64,000 nucleotides of DNA from an uncultured Colwellia sp. (lineage in GTDB: Bacteria; Pseudomonadota; Gammaproteobacteria; Enterobacterales; Alteromonadaceae). The notes beneath the pieces were generated by a model. That model had not been told where the DNA came from, ran no database searches, and saw only the letters and a program-made list of their open reading frames with translations. The position numbers and the translations under genes are program-made. This document shows, one piece after another, positions 28,418 to 37,807 of the stretch (the first letter of the stretch is position 1; every line of letters begins with the position of its first letter). The stretch is taken from assembly GCA_913061475.1 (NCBI GenBank), contig CAJXUN010000004.1, forward strand, positions 1 to 64,000. Reading direction: 5' to 3'.

Positions 28418-29122
28418 TTAGTTGAAAAGGCCTTTCTGGTAGGCGTCTGCTACTTTATCGAGTATCTCTTTATCGGTTAGATTGAGTTTGTGACGTTTAC
28501 TAAAACCAAAAAAAGTCGTGTTATTTCTAACTTCTTCAAGCGCAATAGGAGACACCTTTAACTTTTTGTTATTGATTTCTTGATAATGAATTTCTAATAG
28601 TGCGGGGCTTATCATTATCAAGTCGATGCGGTCTTTAAGTAATAGAGAAAAGCCAATACGGTCATTTTGCACTGAAATTTTATCTAAAGTGTCATCATTA
28701 TCAAATCGAGGGAAATATGCTGAGCCTCGTGAAACGCCGATGATCTTTCCTTTAAAATCATTATAAGTGTTAATAACGATACCTTCTCTAGAAATAACTT
28801 TCATCAAATCGGCAGGCTTAAATGGTGCGTAAAATGCAAATTCTCTTCTTTGTGCTGTTTTATTAAGTCCAGCAATCACATCAACGTCACCTTTTTTCAA
28901 CATTGCAACACATCTTGCAAAGTTGGGAGACTGCACAAACGTTAATTCTTTGTCTAACACCTCAGCAAGTACTTCAAGTGCTGAAATATGAGTTCCATAC
29001 GGCTTAGTTGCTAAGTATTGATAAGGAGGGTGATCGTCAATACAGGCAACCAGGGCTTTACTTTGCGCTTGTGTAAATGACGCCCAAAACAGGCTCAGCA
29101 AAAGTAAAATAACCTTTTTCAT
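28418..29122 (-). CDS. Periplasmic solute-binding protein, family 3 (orphan)
   Basis: The 234-residue protein has a signal peptide (MKKVILLLLSLFWASFTQAQ) and a family 3 binding fold (ACIDDHPPYQYLATKPYGTHISALEVLAEVL, AMLKKGDVDVIAGLNKT, GKIIGVSRGSAYF). No permease or ATPase gene is next to it, so it may feed a distant transporter or act as a sensory protein. The usual arginine/aspartate ligand pair of amino-acid binders is not clear. Confidence 0.8.
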   Translation of the reverse strand: MKKVILLLLSLFWASFTQAQSKALVACIDDHPPYQYLATKPYGTHISALEVLAEVLDKELTFVQSPNFARCVAMLKKGDVDVIAGLNKTAQRREFAFYAPFKPADLMKVISREGIVINTYNDFKGKIIGVSRGSAYFPRFDNDDTLDKISVQNDRIGFSLLLKDRIDLIMISPALLEIHYQEINNKKLKVSPIALEEVRNNTTFFGFSKRHKLNLTDKEILDKVADAYQKGLFN

Positions 29123-29299
29123 AGTTTAGCCGCCAAAATATTTCACCATACAAAATGGCAAGTTTACATCATATTATGGCTTTTATGTACAAATGATGGT
29201 CACAGTTATCAGGAATTCTTGAACGAGTAGGCTATTGCCTTCATTTATTGCACTGAAAGTTTCGGCGCTAAAAAGCATCGTAGATTATGGTTTAGTTGA

Positions 29300-29899
29300 T
29301 CACTCTTCATCAAGAATAACCACTCTAATGATGGTGATCATTTTTTTCGGCACTGTGGTGTAACCTAACTCTTCGCTATAACCGACTTCTACTTGTGCGA
29401 TAGCTTCAAGTATTTCATAGCCTTCGATCACTTCACCAAAAACCGCATAGCCCCATGAACTTCCAGGGTCTAAATTGCTATTGTCATTGAGGTTAATAAA
29501 GAATTGGTTAGTGGCTGAATGGGCATCATTCAATTGCTTTGCCATGGCAATCGTACCCTCTTTATTTTTTAGGCCATTGCCAGACTCATTAAAAATAGGC
29601 TCGTCGGGTTCAACGTCAGTGTAGTTAGTCATAAAGCCACCGCCTTGAATGAGATAGCCTTCTTCTACACGGTGGATTAAGGTTTTGTCATATTGTCCTC
29701 GGGTAACGTATCCCAAGAAATTATTCACGGTAATTTTGGCTCGGTATCTGTCAAGTTCAATAATGATATTACCCATAGTGGTTTCTATTCGTACTTTTGG
29801 CGATAGGTTACTTGGTTGAATATACTGTCCTTTGGTATTGGCTGCGAACAATTGAAACGATATCAATATGCTAAGAATAAGGGGGAGGAATCTGCTCAC
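29300..29899 (-). CDS. Periplasmic cyclophilin-type peptidyl-prolyl isomerase
   Basis: The 199-residue product has an N-terminal signal peptide (MSRFLPLILSILISFQLFAA) and a cyclophilin domain with the core pattern VRIETTMGNIIIELDRYRAKITVNNFLGYV, HRVEEGYLIQGGGF, and FFINLNDNSNLDPG. The catalytic arginine is the R of HRV, and the FxxQGG-like stretch is ILIQGG-like. It resembles PpiA and folds exported proteins. The start is GTG with an AAGGT ribosome-binding site 6 bases before. Confidence 0.9.
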   Translation of the reverse strand: MSRFLPLILSILISFQLFAANTKGQYIQPSNLSPKVRIETTMGNIIIELDRYRAKITVNNFLGYVTRGQYDKTLIHRVEEGYLIQGGGFMTNYTDVEPDEPIFNESGNGLKNKEGTIAMAKQLNDAHSATNQFFINLNDNSNLDPGSSWGYAVFGEVIEGYEILEAIAQVEVGYSEELGYTTVPKKMITIIRVVILDEE

Positions 29900-30266
29900 G
29901 TCAGTACCTTTTTTAGAATGTGATAAAAAGTGCGATAGAAAATATTATTTATTTTAACAGTTATTTCCTTTATTTATCAAAAGTAATCAAATGCAATACA
30001 AAGTAATTAAAACAGAGCTAACGATTAGTCTCACGGCGAAATATCCTTAATGACGCCTACGCCGTTATTTTATGATAAGTACGCTTTAAAGCTATAGTAG
30101 TTAAGCAAACGCCAAACGATATATATAGATAAAAATGTAAACTGCTGTTGAGATCAGTTCTACGCTTATTGCGCGGAGCTTGTCCAAGGGTAAAATTAGC
30201 CATTGTTTAAAGTTGCTTGCTTGTTTATATTAGTTGCTGTTTTGTAAGCATAATTTCAGGGATATA
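29900..30266. other. Divergent intergenic region
   Basis: This 367-bp AT-rich gap contains promoters for both neighbours. I saw no hairpin or repeat of note. Confidence 0.35.
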
Positions 30267-30983
30267 ATGACGGTATTAAGCCAAGAGGCACCAAGCCAAA
30301 AAGCAACAAGCCAAGCGCCACAAAGCCTAATGCATGGCTTTGACCTGCAGCCAGGTAAAGTTGTCGATGTAGAAATTAGTCACCCGACTAAAGTGCGCAT
30401 TAAGGTGCCGTTAATCGGCTATGAAATGGGTAAATATATTATTTTGAAATACCCTGTTTCAGCCAGGCCCAGTGACTATAAAGATGTCCTGGTTGAAGGT
30501 AATGTGGTCATTGCTCGTTATATTCTAGAAGGGGAACGCGGTGAATGTTTTGCTTTTCGCTCGACAATAAAACACATAACCAAATATCCTGAAAACTTTA
30601 TTATACTCAATTATCCCAATAAAATTGAAAGTCGCCAGTTACGACTACAACAACGAATAGTAACGCATTTACCGGCCAGCATCATGGTAGATTCAGAAGC
30701 TGGCGATCAAAAAAGTGTTCGTTTAAATGGTATTATTGCTGATATATCAACCAAAGGTTGTGGTTTTGCCTTTAAAGCCGATAATACTAAAATTACGGTG
30801 AATAAACGTAATATATTTGTGTGTATTCATCACCCTACATTGGGTGAGGTTAAAATTTCTGCCAGTGTATGTAATAGTAGAAATGAACAAGGAAAGGTCA
30901 GTGTCGGTATAAAGTTTTTTGATGATGATAAACAAGTGAGTAGTCTGCTTGAACACTTGTTTATTGATCAAAATATGTTGTAA
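30267..30983 (+). CDS. PilZ-domain c-di-GMP-binding protein
   Basis: The 238-residue protein has an N-terminal YcgR-like beta domain (about 25-110, PGKVVDVEISHPTKVRIKVPLIGYEMGKYIILKYP) and a C-terminal PilZ domain with the binding motifs RLQQR (the RxxxR part) and DISTKGCGF (the D/NxSxxG part). It should therefore bind cyclic di-GMP and act on motility or surface behaviour. The ATG at 30267 with a preceding CAGGG is preferred over the upstream frame opening at 30234. It is not linked to flagellar genes here. Confidence 0.82.
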   Translation: MTVLSQEAPSQKATSQAPQSLMHGFDLQPGKVVDVEISHPTKVRIKVPLIGYEMGKYIILKYPVSARPSDYKDVLVEGNVVIARYILEGERGECFAFRSTIKHITKYPENFIILNYPNKIESRQLRLQQRIVTHLPASIMVDSEAGDQKSVRLNGIIADISTKGCGFAFKADNTKITVNKRNIFVCIHHPTLGEVKISASVCNSRNEQGKVSVGIKFFDDDKQVSSLLEHLFIDQNML

Positions 30984-31004
30984 AAATGTGAATGTAATGA
31001 GCTG

Positions 31005-31793
31005 TTATCGCAACTCAAATTCATCAGCATCTAAAAATGCCTGAAAACCCTCTTTGAACTTAGCAAGCGCGCTAAAGTCGAGTTGCGTGGTAATGATTTG
31101 TTGTTGATTATCTGTGGCGGTAATAATGTTTTCGCCGGTAAAGTCAATCACGGTTGTGCCACCAGAATGAGCGGTATCGTTACCGTCAGCACCAATGCGA
31201 TTAACCCCAACGACAAAACTTTGATTTTCCATTGCTCTTGCTTTTAATAAGGTATCCCAAATATGACGTCGTGCAGCGGGCCAATTAGCAACATTCACCA
31301 TCAAGTCATAGTCTTGACGATTTCGGGACCAGACCGGAAAACGTAAATCATAGCAAACTAGCGGCAGTATTTTTATGCCGTTAATGGTTATTATTTTTCT
31401 GCTCTGGCCTTGTTCAACATGGTCTTGCTCGTTACCCAAACGGAATAAATGACGTTTGTCGTAATGTTCAACACTACCATCGGCGAACACCCAGTAAAAA
31501 CGATTCACCTTTTTATTATTTTGACTAACTAAAACACTGCCAGCGACCACACAGTTATACTGTTGTGCTATTTTTTTTAACCAAATTAGGGCGGTACCAC
31601 CATTTTCAGGCTCTTGTACATCTTGCCTATTAATACAAAAACCGGTTGAAAATGTTTCCGGTAAGAGTAATAAGTCAACTCCGCTATTGGTATTAAAGTA
31701 ATCTGAAAGTAGTTCTTCTAAGTGCTTAAAGTTAGTTTGTTGATCTAACCACTGAATGTCGTATTGCACGGCTGCTATGGTTAAAGTTGACAT
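31005..31793 (-). CDS. yafV: Omega-amidase YafV (nitrilase superfamily)
   Basis: YafV hydrolyses 2-oxoglutaramate and 2-oxosuccinamate to 2-oxo acids. The catalytic triad is visible: E46 (LLPETFSTGF), K113 (DKRHLFR) and C147 (LVCYDLRFPVW). At 262 residues the length is normal. Its start overlaps the end of the upstream aminotransferase by 13 bases, which indicates co-translation and suits a two-step pathway in which the transaminase makes the keto-acid amide that YafV removes. Confidence 0.9.
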   Translation of the reverse strand: MSTLTIAAVQYDIQWLDQQTNFKHLEELLSDYFNTNSGVDLLLLPETFSTGFCINRQDVQEPENGGTALIWLKKIAQQYNCVVAGSVLVSQNNKKVNRFYWVFADGSVEHYDKRHLFRLGNEQDHVEQGQSRKIITINGIKILPLVCYDLRFPVWSRNRQDYDLMVNVANWPAARRHIWDTLLKARAMENQSFVVGVNRIGADGNDTAHSGGTTVIDFTGENIITATDNQQQIITTQLDFSALAKFKEGFQAFLDADEFELR

Positions 31794-32968
31794 AATAAAT
31801 CCGCCGCTTTCAGTAAAGTATCGTCATTTTTAGCAAAGCAAAGTCGGATCACTTTATTATTTTTGTGATATTGCTGCCTTTGCTCAGCAGAGTACAGAGG
31901 GCTAAGTGGAATGGCTGCAACGCCAACTTCTTTGATTAGCCAATGACAAAAATCTCGGTCATTTAGTTCAGATATGGCAGAGTAATCTAATAATAAAAAG
32001 TAAGTACCTTTTGAGGGCAGTAAGGTAAAACGTGAGCCTTTCAAAGCATTAACCAATACATCTCTTTTCTCTTGATAGAAACTTGCTAACGCAGTGATGT
32101 GCTCGGGTTGTTGTTTTAACATTTGCGTAATGGCGATTTGAGCGGGGGTAAATGAGCAAAAGGTCACGTATTGATGAATCTTTCTAAATTCGGTCATCAG
32201 TTCATTAGGCGCAGCACAATAGCCCATTTTCCAGCCAGTACAATGAAAGGTTTTGCCAAAGCTAGAAACCACAAAACTCCGGTTAAATAATTCAGGATAA
32301 CGTAATACGCTTTCATGGCGTAAACCGTCAAAGGTCATGTGCTCGTAAACTTCGTCGCTGATGACATATAAGTCATATTTTTCAACCAAACCTTGTAAGG
32401 TATGAAGGTCAGATTCACTTAATATTGAACCGGTTGGATTGTGCGGGCTGTTAACTATAATGGCACGGGTTTTTGCATTAATGCTTTGCTCTACTTGCAG
32501 CCAGTTTATCGTATAATTTGGAGCATTAAGGGTGATGTGACGGCATGTACCACCGGCAAGTTCAACAGCTGGCTCGTAGGAGTCATAAGCGGGATCAAAA
32601 ATAATCACTTCATCATTTGGCCGCACAAGTGCTTGTATCGCAACCCATAAAGCTTCTGTTGCACCCGAGGTAATAGTGACGTTGTTTAAGCCATTAAGCT
32701 TTTGTTCATCGGCTAAATGGCTTTGATATTGTCTGTGGATCATTTCGGCAATTTGCATTAGGAGTTCAGGTAAACCATTTGACGGAGAATACTGATTTTT
32801 CCCTTCACTGATCGCTTGATTAATTTTATCTTTTAGAAAAGCAGGCGTATCAAATTCTGGGAAGCCTTGTGAAAGATTAATCGCCTGATGTTGATTTGCC
32901 ATCATCGACATTTCAGTGAATATACTGGTTTCTATATTGGGCATTTTACTAGTAAAAGAAGATGACAC
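31781..32968 (-). CDS. ybdL: PLP-dependent methionine/glutamine aminotransferase (YbdL type)
   Basis: This is a class I/II fold aminotransferase of 395 residues. The PLP lysine lies in SFGKTFHCTGWKMGY, and the stretches NSPHNPTGSILS and ISDEVYEHMTFDG are typical. The tight YbdL-YafV overlap matches a glutamine transaminase K / omega-amidase pair, which uses glutamine to transaminate 4-methylthio-2-oxobutyrate to methionine. The C-terminus (VIRLCFAKNDDTLLKAADLL) matches YbdL. Substrate preference for methionine is inferred from the family. Confidence 0.87.
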   Translation of the reverse strand: MSSSFTSKMPNIETSIFTEMSMMANQHQAINLSQGFPEFDTPAFLKDKINQAISEGKNQYSPSNGLPELLMQIAEMIHRQYQSHLADEQKLNGLNNVTITSGATEALWVAIQALVRPNDEVIIFDPAYDSYEPAVELAGGTCRHITLNAPNYTINWLQVEQSINAKTRAIIVNSPHNPTGSILSESDLHTLQGLVEKYDLYVISDEVYEHMTFDGLRHESVLRYPELFNRSFVVSSFGKTFHCTGWKMGYCAAPNELMTEFRKIHQYVTFCSFTPAQIAITQMLKQQPEHITALASFYQEKRDVLVNALKGSRFTLLPSKGTYFLLLDYSAISELNDRDFCHWLIKEVGVAAIPLSPLYSAEQRQQYHKNNKVIRLCFAKNDDTLLKAADLLCQL

Positions 32969-33149
32969 AAAAACTCGCTTAATTTTATATTTATTGTTCG
33001 AACTCAGCAGGCCTTCATTTAAAGGCCTGTGAACAGATAATTCGAATGTTAAGGTGAACGGCTGATGAGTGCAATTATTAATAGCAGAAAAACTGCCGTT
33101 GTTCTGCTAGCAAAACATACATAAGCTAAATTTGGCTTAACTTAGTTAG

Positions 33150-34433
33150 TCAGCTTGCTTGATGACTATGCGCTGCGGCAGAATTAGTGTTACTCAGCAC
33201 TAATTTAACAGTACTGAAAACTTCTTTATTGGGATAACCGTCAGCAATCAATTGATGTTTTAACTGAAATAAGCGAATAGCTTGTCGACTTTTAGGTCCC
33301 CAGATACCGTCGGGTTCTCCGGTTTCAAAACCTAATGCGTTTAGTTGTCTTTGGAGGCTTTTCATTTTGGCGACACTATAAGGTTGCACATTTTCTTTGC
33401 CGCCTGATAAAAACTCGATGCCTTTTGCGCCGACTAACTTATTCGCCAAGGTACCAACCGATAGCGCATAGCTCTTTGATAAATTCCAGGTCATGATGAC
33501 GTTAAAGTTTGGATAGAGTAAAAATGCTGGCCCTTTATGACCTGAAGGTAGGTAAAGTTCGGCCTGAATATCATAAGTAGGCAATGCTTGCTTGTTAGTT
33601 TGTTGAACACCTAATTGCTGAAAATAATTAAGTGGGTAGTACTTATCAAAAGCGACTTTATCAAAGGCGAAGTTTTCAGGGAGTTTAACTTCTCTACCCC
33701 AGCGTTCTTTGCTTTGCCAGCCAATTTGATTTAAATAATTAGCGGCTGTCGTTAATGCGTCAACTTCGCTTTGCCAAATATCAACTTTGCCATCATTGTC
33801 ACCATCAACGGCATATTTTAACAATGCCGTTGGCATAAATTGCATATGGCCCATTGCACCGGCCCAAGAGCCTTGTAGTTGTTCAACAGACACTTGTTCG
33901 CTTTCAATTAAGCTGAATAAATTGAGTAATTCGAGGGTAAAAAACTCGCTACGGCGTTGGTCACAGGCGAGGGTGGCAAGGGAATTAAGTACCGACATTT
34001 TGCCTTTATGCTTACCAAATACGGTTTCTAAACCCCAAAACGACACTAAGTATTGACGAGGAATGTCGTATTCGGCTTCTAACTTGTCAAAGAGCGCTTT
34101 GTGCTGGATTAACTTTTCTTTACCTACGCGAACATGATAAGCGGTAACTCTGGCTTTAATGTATTGTTCAAAGGTTTGGGTAAACTCTGGTTGTTTTTTA
34201 TCTAGGGCAATCACGCGCTTTATTGGCGAAATATTGTTAATAACGGTTTCGGTGATATAAGGTGAAAACCCTGCACTTTGTGCACGTTTAGCGAGGTTTT
34301 TTTTGCATTGAAGAAAATTTTCATCAGCAATGGTGGCATGAGAAAATAGCGGCAATAATGCTGCTATGAGAATTAACTTTCGAAAATTAAAACGGCAAAC
34401 GGTTTTTTTTAAAAGCAGGTTTGATGAGTTCAT
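33150..34433 (-). CDS. Lytic murein transglycosylase (MltB family) with peptidoglycan-binding domain
   Basis: This periplasmic enzyme cleaves the glycan strands of peptidoglycan to 1,6-anhydro products. After a signal peptide (about residues 1-35), an SLT_2 domain follows with catalytic E136 (SFWGLETVFG) and GSWAGAMGHMQFMPT. A C-terminal PG_binding_1 repeat (KSLQRQLNALGFETGEPDGIWGPKSRQAIRLFQ) completes it. The ATG at 34433 with a GAGG ribosome-binding site is preferred over the frame opening at 34478. There is no lipobox, so it is soluble. Confidence 0.9.
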   Translation of the reverse strand: MNSSNLLLKKTVCRFNFRKLILIAALLPLFSHATIADENFLQCKKNLAKRAQSAGFSPYITETVINNISPIKRVIALDKKQPEFTQTFEQYIKARVTAYHVRVGKEKLIQHKALFDKLEAEYDIPRQYLVSFWGLETVFGKHKGKMSVLNSLATLACDQRRSEFFTLELLNLFSLIESEQVSVEQLQGSWAGAMGHMQFMPTALLKYAVDGDNDGKVDIWQSEVDALTTAANYLNQIGWQSKERWGREVKLPENFAFDKVAFDKYYPLNYFQQLGVQQTNKQALPTYDIQAELYLPSGHKGPAFLLYPNFNVIMTWNLSKSYALSVGTLANKLVGAKGIEFLSGGKENVQPYSVAKMKSLQRQLNALGFETGEPDGIWGPKSRQAIRLFQLKHQLIADGYPNKEVFSTVKLVLSNTNSAAAHSHQAS

Positions 34434-34627
34434 TAATGAACATTCCTCGGTGAAATGGTAAAAAGTAACATGAAACAAATAATAAAAGATAACTCGTCAT
34501 ACCTTCGCTAAATTTTATCAAGATAACAATCATTTTTTGCCACGTGGTCATGGTTCATCGAGGCTGAAGTTAAAAAGTATTGTTACTTACTCACCATTCG
34601 CCTAATACGTAAACATCAGTCGGTTAT

Positions 34628-34966
34628 TTAATGCATGCTTAAAATAGGTATTTTCATGGCTTCCCTTCTTAATATGTTTTTTGCGCTTTCAGGCGAAACT
34701 TCATAAAATTCATTAACATATTTTTGAGCATTGAAGTGCTTTCTGAGCTTTTTTTTGACCTGACATGGATTTTCGCATGCCATAGAGAAAAATAAAGCAT
34801 ACTGACCAGGACCTTCTGCGGATAAGGATTTTGCATATTCTTCGCTGTCACTTGGCGTGCAGCCAATTCTTATCACGTTTGAAAAAATAGAATGAGTCAT
34901 TATGTAAACGTTGCCAAAAGGGGCATGGTCAACGGGTAGGTTTTCTTGTGATTTTTTTATCTGCAT
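34628..34966 (-). CDS. GIY-YIG-like (T5orf172/MUG113) protein
   Basis: The 112-residue protein has the pattern of a GIY-YIG nuclease fold of the T5orf172 type: FGNVYIMTHS (degenerate VYI for GIY), VIRIGCTPSD (RIG for YIG), and KKLRKHFNAQKYVNEFYEVSP, where Glu could be a metal ligand. The motif residues are partly changed, so catalytic activity is uncertain. A 22-codon extension upstream (to 35029) lacks support, and the ATG at 34966 is chosen. It is divergent from the helicase gene at 35438. Confidence 0.65.
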   Translation of the reverse strand: MQIKKSQENLPVDHAPFGNVYIMTHSIFSNVIRIGCTPSDSEEYAKSLSAEGPGQYALFFSMACENPCQVKKKLRKHFNAQKYVNEFYEVSPESAKNILRREAMKIPILSMH

Positions 34967-35029
34967 AAGTAGGTGCTCTTTGATAAATAATACGTTGAAA
35001 TTTATTGGTTTTATAATTATGAACCCCAT

Positions 35030-35437
35030 GGTAATAACATGATTTTATTCCTTGTTAGGTTTGCATATATTGACTTGGCGCTATGTTTTATGTGCGAGCT
35101 TACAATTCGGATGATGACTTGATATGGATCAATGCTTAATAATGAAAGTGTTGTTCGGTACGCGATATTTACCTGTTGTTTGCCATTAATTAGCGCTAAC
35201 TTTTGCCGCAGGCAGGCAAGGAAAAAACTCAATAATGCTAACGAGGATAAAGCATCATTAGTAAGATTATCGCGGTTAAAAAAAGGAAATGGCATAATTC
35301 TGCATTTTTACCTAGTTTGAGGGTATAATGTTCCGTTCTCAATAATACTTGTGTTATTAAAACCTTAGACCTAGCAATAACGGTGCTTATAAAACCGTTA
35401 ACAATACCAGACAAGGAAAAGCCCTGAGTAGTATGGC
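35030..35437. other. Intergenic region between nuclease-like and helicase genes
   Basis: The gap is about 408 bp. Open frames on both strands here are short, overlap each other and have no domain or ribosome-binding site, so none is called. Helicase and nuclease-like genes are divergent and may share regulation in this region. Confidence 0.45.
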
Positions 35438-36964
35438 ATGAAGATATTAGAAAAAGATTATCAGATTAACAGTGTCCGTAAGGCAATTGACGCAGGAGGG
35501 AACTCCATTATTGCACTTCCTACGGGCGGCGGTAAAAGCATCTGTATACTTAAATTATGCCAAGCAATGTCTGACAAAAAAGTCGTGGTGAGCCTGCGTA
35601 ATGCGGCATTGGTGCCACAGTTATTGCACACGCTTACGGTCAATGGTTTATCGGTGAGTGTGGTTAAGTCAGGCTATAAATATGTCGCTGGCGGTGATGT
35701 TACCTTAGTGATGGAACAGTCATTTAATCGCAGAAAGCACTTAAATATAAACTGTGATGTATTGCTACGTGATGAATATCACGTTGGTTGTATGGGCGGT
35801 GTTTATATCGATATGCGTGAAGAGTTGTCGCCTGATTTAGTTATCGGCCTGACGGCGACCCCAATTGATCGATTGGGCGTTTATATTGATCCGTCGATGA
35901 TCTTGATTGAAGAGACCACCACGAGGTTGTTGATTGAATCTGGCGAGCTAGCCAAACCTGTTTACAAAGTACCCAGCTTATCGCAAGAGATAGATTACAG
36001 CGCGGTTAAAATGTATCGGGGTGACTTTAGTGTTTCGGGCTTAGACCTGATATTGCTCGAACATTGTGCCTTAGTTGCTCAACAAACCGTTGAGGATGCG
36101 CTCTCTCAGGGCCGCAAAGTCATGTTATTTGCCAACTCTATCAAACACGTGGAAGCGTTATCTGATGCCTTTGACTTACTCGGCGTTAAACATGAACGCG
36201 TGCACTCACATCGCTCGATTAGTGATAACGATGAAAGCATACGTAGATACAAGTCGAACGAAGTTAGGCTGATCATTAATATGTCGATGTTAACCATTGG
36301 TTTTGATGATCCTGAGACTGATTGCGTTGTTTTAGCGCGACCAACGAAAATATTGCGCTTGTATTTGCAGATTATCGGCCGATGTTTACGTGCATTTAAA
36401 GGGAAAAAAGACGCCTTAATATTGGATTTAGCCCAATGCATTTCTACTCATGGTTTTGCTGAAGATCACCGCGACTTTACGCGTAAAACCGCTAAATCTG
36501 CGGCAATAATGTCGGAACGCCTAAGCGTAACGAATATCGGTCAGTTTGTTGATGGTGAGTTTACCTTTAACGACTCAATAGAGCGTAAAGTTATCAAGAA
36601 AAAACCAGCCCGCAAGCGCAATAAATCTCGACCTAAGTTAGTGGTGAGTAAAGAGCTTGTTGATAGAGCTGCCAGTAAACGCGCTGAGTCTTTACTTAGG
36701 CTTAATCCTAAAATGGAAAAACTGGTCAGTACTATCGAATTGGTTAATATTGTTTATGACCAACAAGATGAAAGTTACAAGATGCTAGATGAAGTCGGTA
36801 TGGTTAAGTTAGTTGCATTAATCGGTTTTGCCTACAGCGATGATTTAGTGGAGAGCAGCACAACATTGGTGGAAGCGCTACATGATAAAAATAAGTCAAT
36901 TAAGGGTTTATTACCTAAAATTAGCAACTTGATCACGAGCATCACCCGCAAAGACTTAGCATAA
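35438..36964 (+). CDS. Superfamily 2 DNA/RNA helicase
   Basis: This is a 508-residue SF2 helicase of the ResIII/SSL2 type. Motifs: Walker A LPTGGGKS (27-34), motif II RDEYH (a DEYH variant of DEAH, with D before E), motif III GLTATP, and motif VI QIIGRCLRAFKGKK. The C-terminal 120 residues are basic and unassigned (KKPARKRNKSRPKL). It has no nuclease domain of its own, and a GIY-YIG-like gene lies divergently. Role unknown; it may act in replication restart or defence, but that is inference. Confidence 0.82.
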   Translation: MKILEKDYQINSVRKAIDAGGNSIIALPTGGGKSICILKLCQAMSDKKVVVSLRNAALVPQLLHTLTVNGLSVSVVKSGYKYVAGGDVTLVMEQSFNRRKHLNINCDVLLRDEYHVGCMGGVYIDMREELSPDLVIGLTATPIDRLGVYIDPSMILIEETTTRLLIESGELAKPVYKVPSLSQEIDYSAVKMYRGDFSVSGLDLILLEHCALVAQQTVEDALSQGRKVMLFANSIKHVEALSDAFDLLGVKHERVHSHRSISDNDESIRRYKSNEVRLIINMSMLTIGFDDPETDCVVLARPTKILRLYLQIIGRCLRAFKGKKDALILDLAQCISTHGFAEDHRDFTRKTAKSAAIMSERLSVTNIGQFVDGEFTFNDSIERKVIKKKPARKRNKSRPKLVVSKELVDRAASKRAESLLRLNPKMEKLVSTIELVNIVYDQQDESYKMLDEVGMVKLVALIGFAYSDDLVESSTTLVEALHDKNKSIKGLLPKISNLITSITRKDLA

Positions 36965-37033
36965 CCAAGCCAGCCATTAGACAGTTGGACAGTTAATCGC
37001 CATATGCCTTATCCAGAGCTATTAGGTTAAGTA

Positions 37034-37807
37034 TTACAAAATTTTATAAACTTGTAATACATTCCAACCAACGAATATGGCAATAGCGTAGCTTAGTAGG
37101 GTACCTAGCATCATATATTCAGTTAGCTTCATGTCTTTGTTGTTGGTTAGATCACCAAATCTAAAGATAGTTTTAGTCGCGACTAGAAAACCAATGCCGG
37201 CAAACTGTCCCATAAAGATAAATGAAATAGCTAAACAGCGTTCAATATAGCCAATCCAAGCGCCTGCTGACACCAAACCAATATGCTCATTTTTTTCTGT
37301 TGTAGGGTTTTCTGTAATCGCGCTAGCGTATTGAGTTAGGCTGTCAGTGTGCTTTTTTAACGCTAATGAAATAATTACCGATGCGGGCTTACAAACTAGC
37401 AAGTACGCCATCGCAATGATGATGTTTTTTGCACTTAAAATATTGACAAGAAAGGCTGCGACTTGCCCAATGGTAAAATTGGCAAGGTACGCCCAAATAA
37501 TGCCAATGAGTACTATATGAATAGTCTGCGCTATTAAAAAATAGCGCAGACTATTGCGTCGGTAAGACTGCCAGTAATTAGTGCAAAAATGTGCGAATGA
37601 TAGCAACACAACTGACATTATTGCTGGCAGTAGTGCAATCTCAGATAGTATTAAAATGCTTGTCGTTAGTAGCGTGTGTACTGCCACGTTTTTCCAAAGC
37701 CCGGGCGATTTTATATGATGCTTGTTTCTACATGTCACCCAATGAGTGGGATTGAGATAAAAGTCTGTGATGAAATGGCCAGTCAACAATAAGAGTAACA
37801 GTTCCAT
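37034..37807 (-). CDS. DUF3307 membrane protein
   Basis: The 257-residue polytopic protein starts with LLLLLTGHFITDFYLNPTHWV and HHIKSPGLWKNVAVHTLLTT, the DUF3307 signature (a histidine and aspartate in the first helix, then HT in the second). About six to seven helices follow to the C-terminus. It begins with the A of the SatD stop codon (TAATG), so it is translationally coupled to the upstream gene. DUF3307 and SatD are recurrent neighbours in other genomes. Role unknown. Confidence 0.8.
   Translation of the reverse strand: MELLLLLLTGHFITDFYLNPTHWVTCRNKHHIKSPGLWKNVAVHTLLTTSILILSEIALLPAIMSVVLLSFAHFCTNYWQSYRRNSLRYFLIAQTIHIVLIGIIWAYLANFTIGQVAAFLVNILSAKNIIIAMAYLLVCKPASVIISLALKKHTDSLTQYASAITENPTTEKNEHIGLVSAGAWIGYIERCLAISFIFMGQFAGIGFLVATKTIFRFGDLTNNKDMKLTEYMMLGTLLSYAIAIFVGWNVLQVYKIL

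Noticed and set aside
35017-35320. Overlapping 92- and 62-codon frames between the nuclease-like and helicase genes
   Set aside because: They lie antisense to each other and have no conserved motif or ribosome-binding site.
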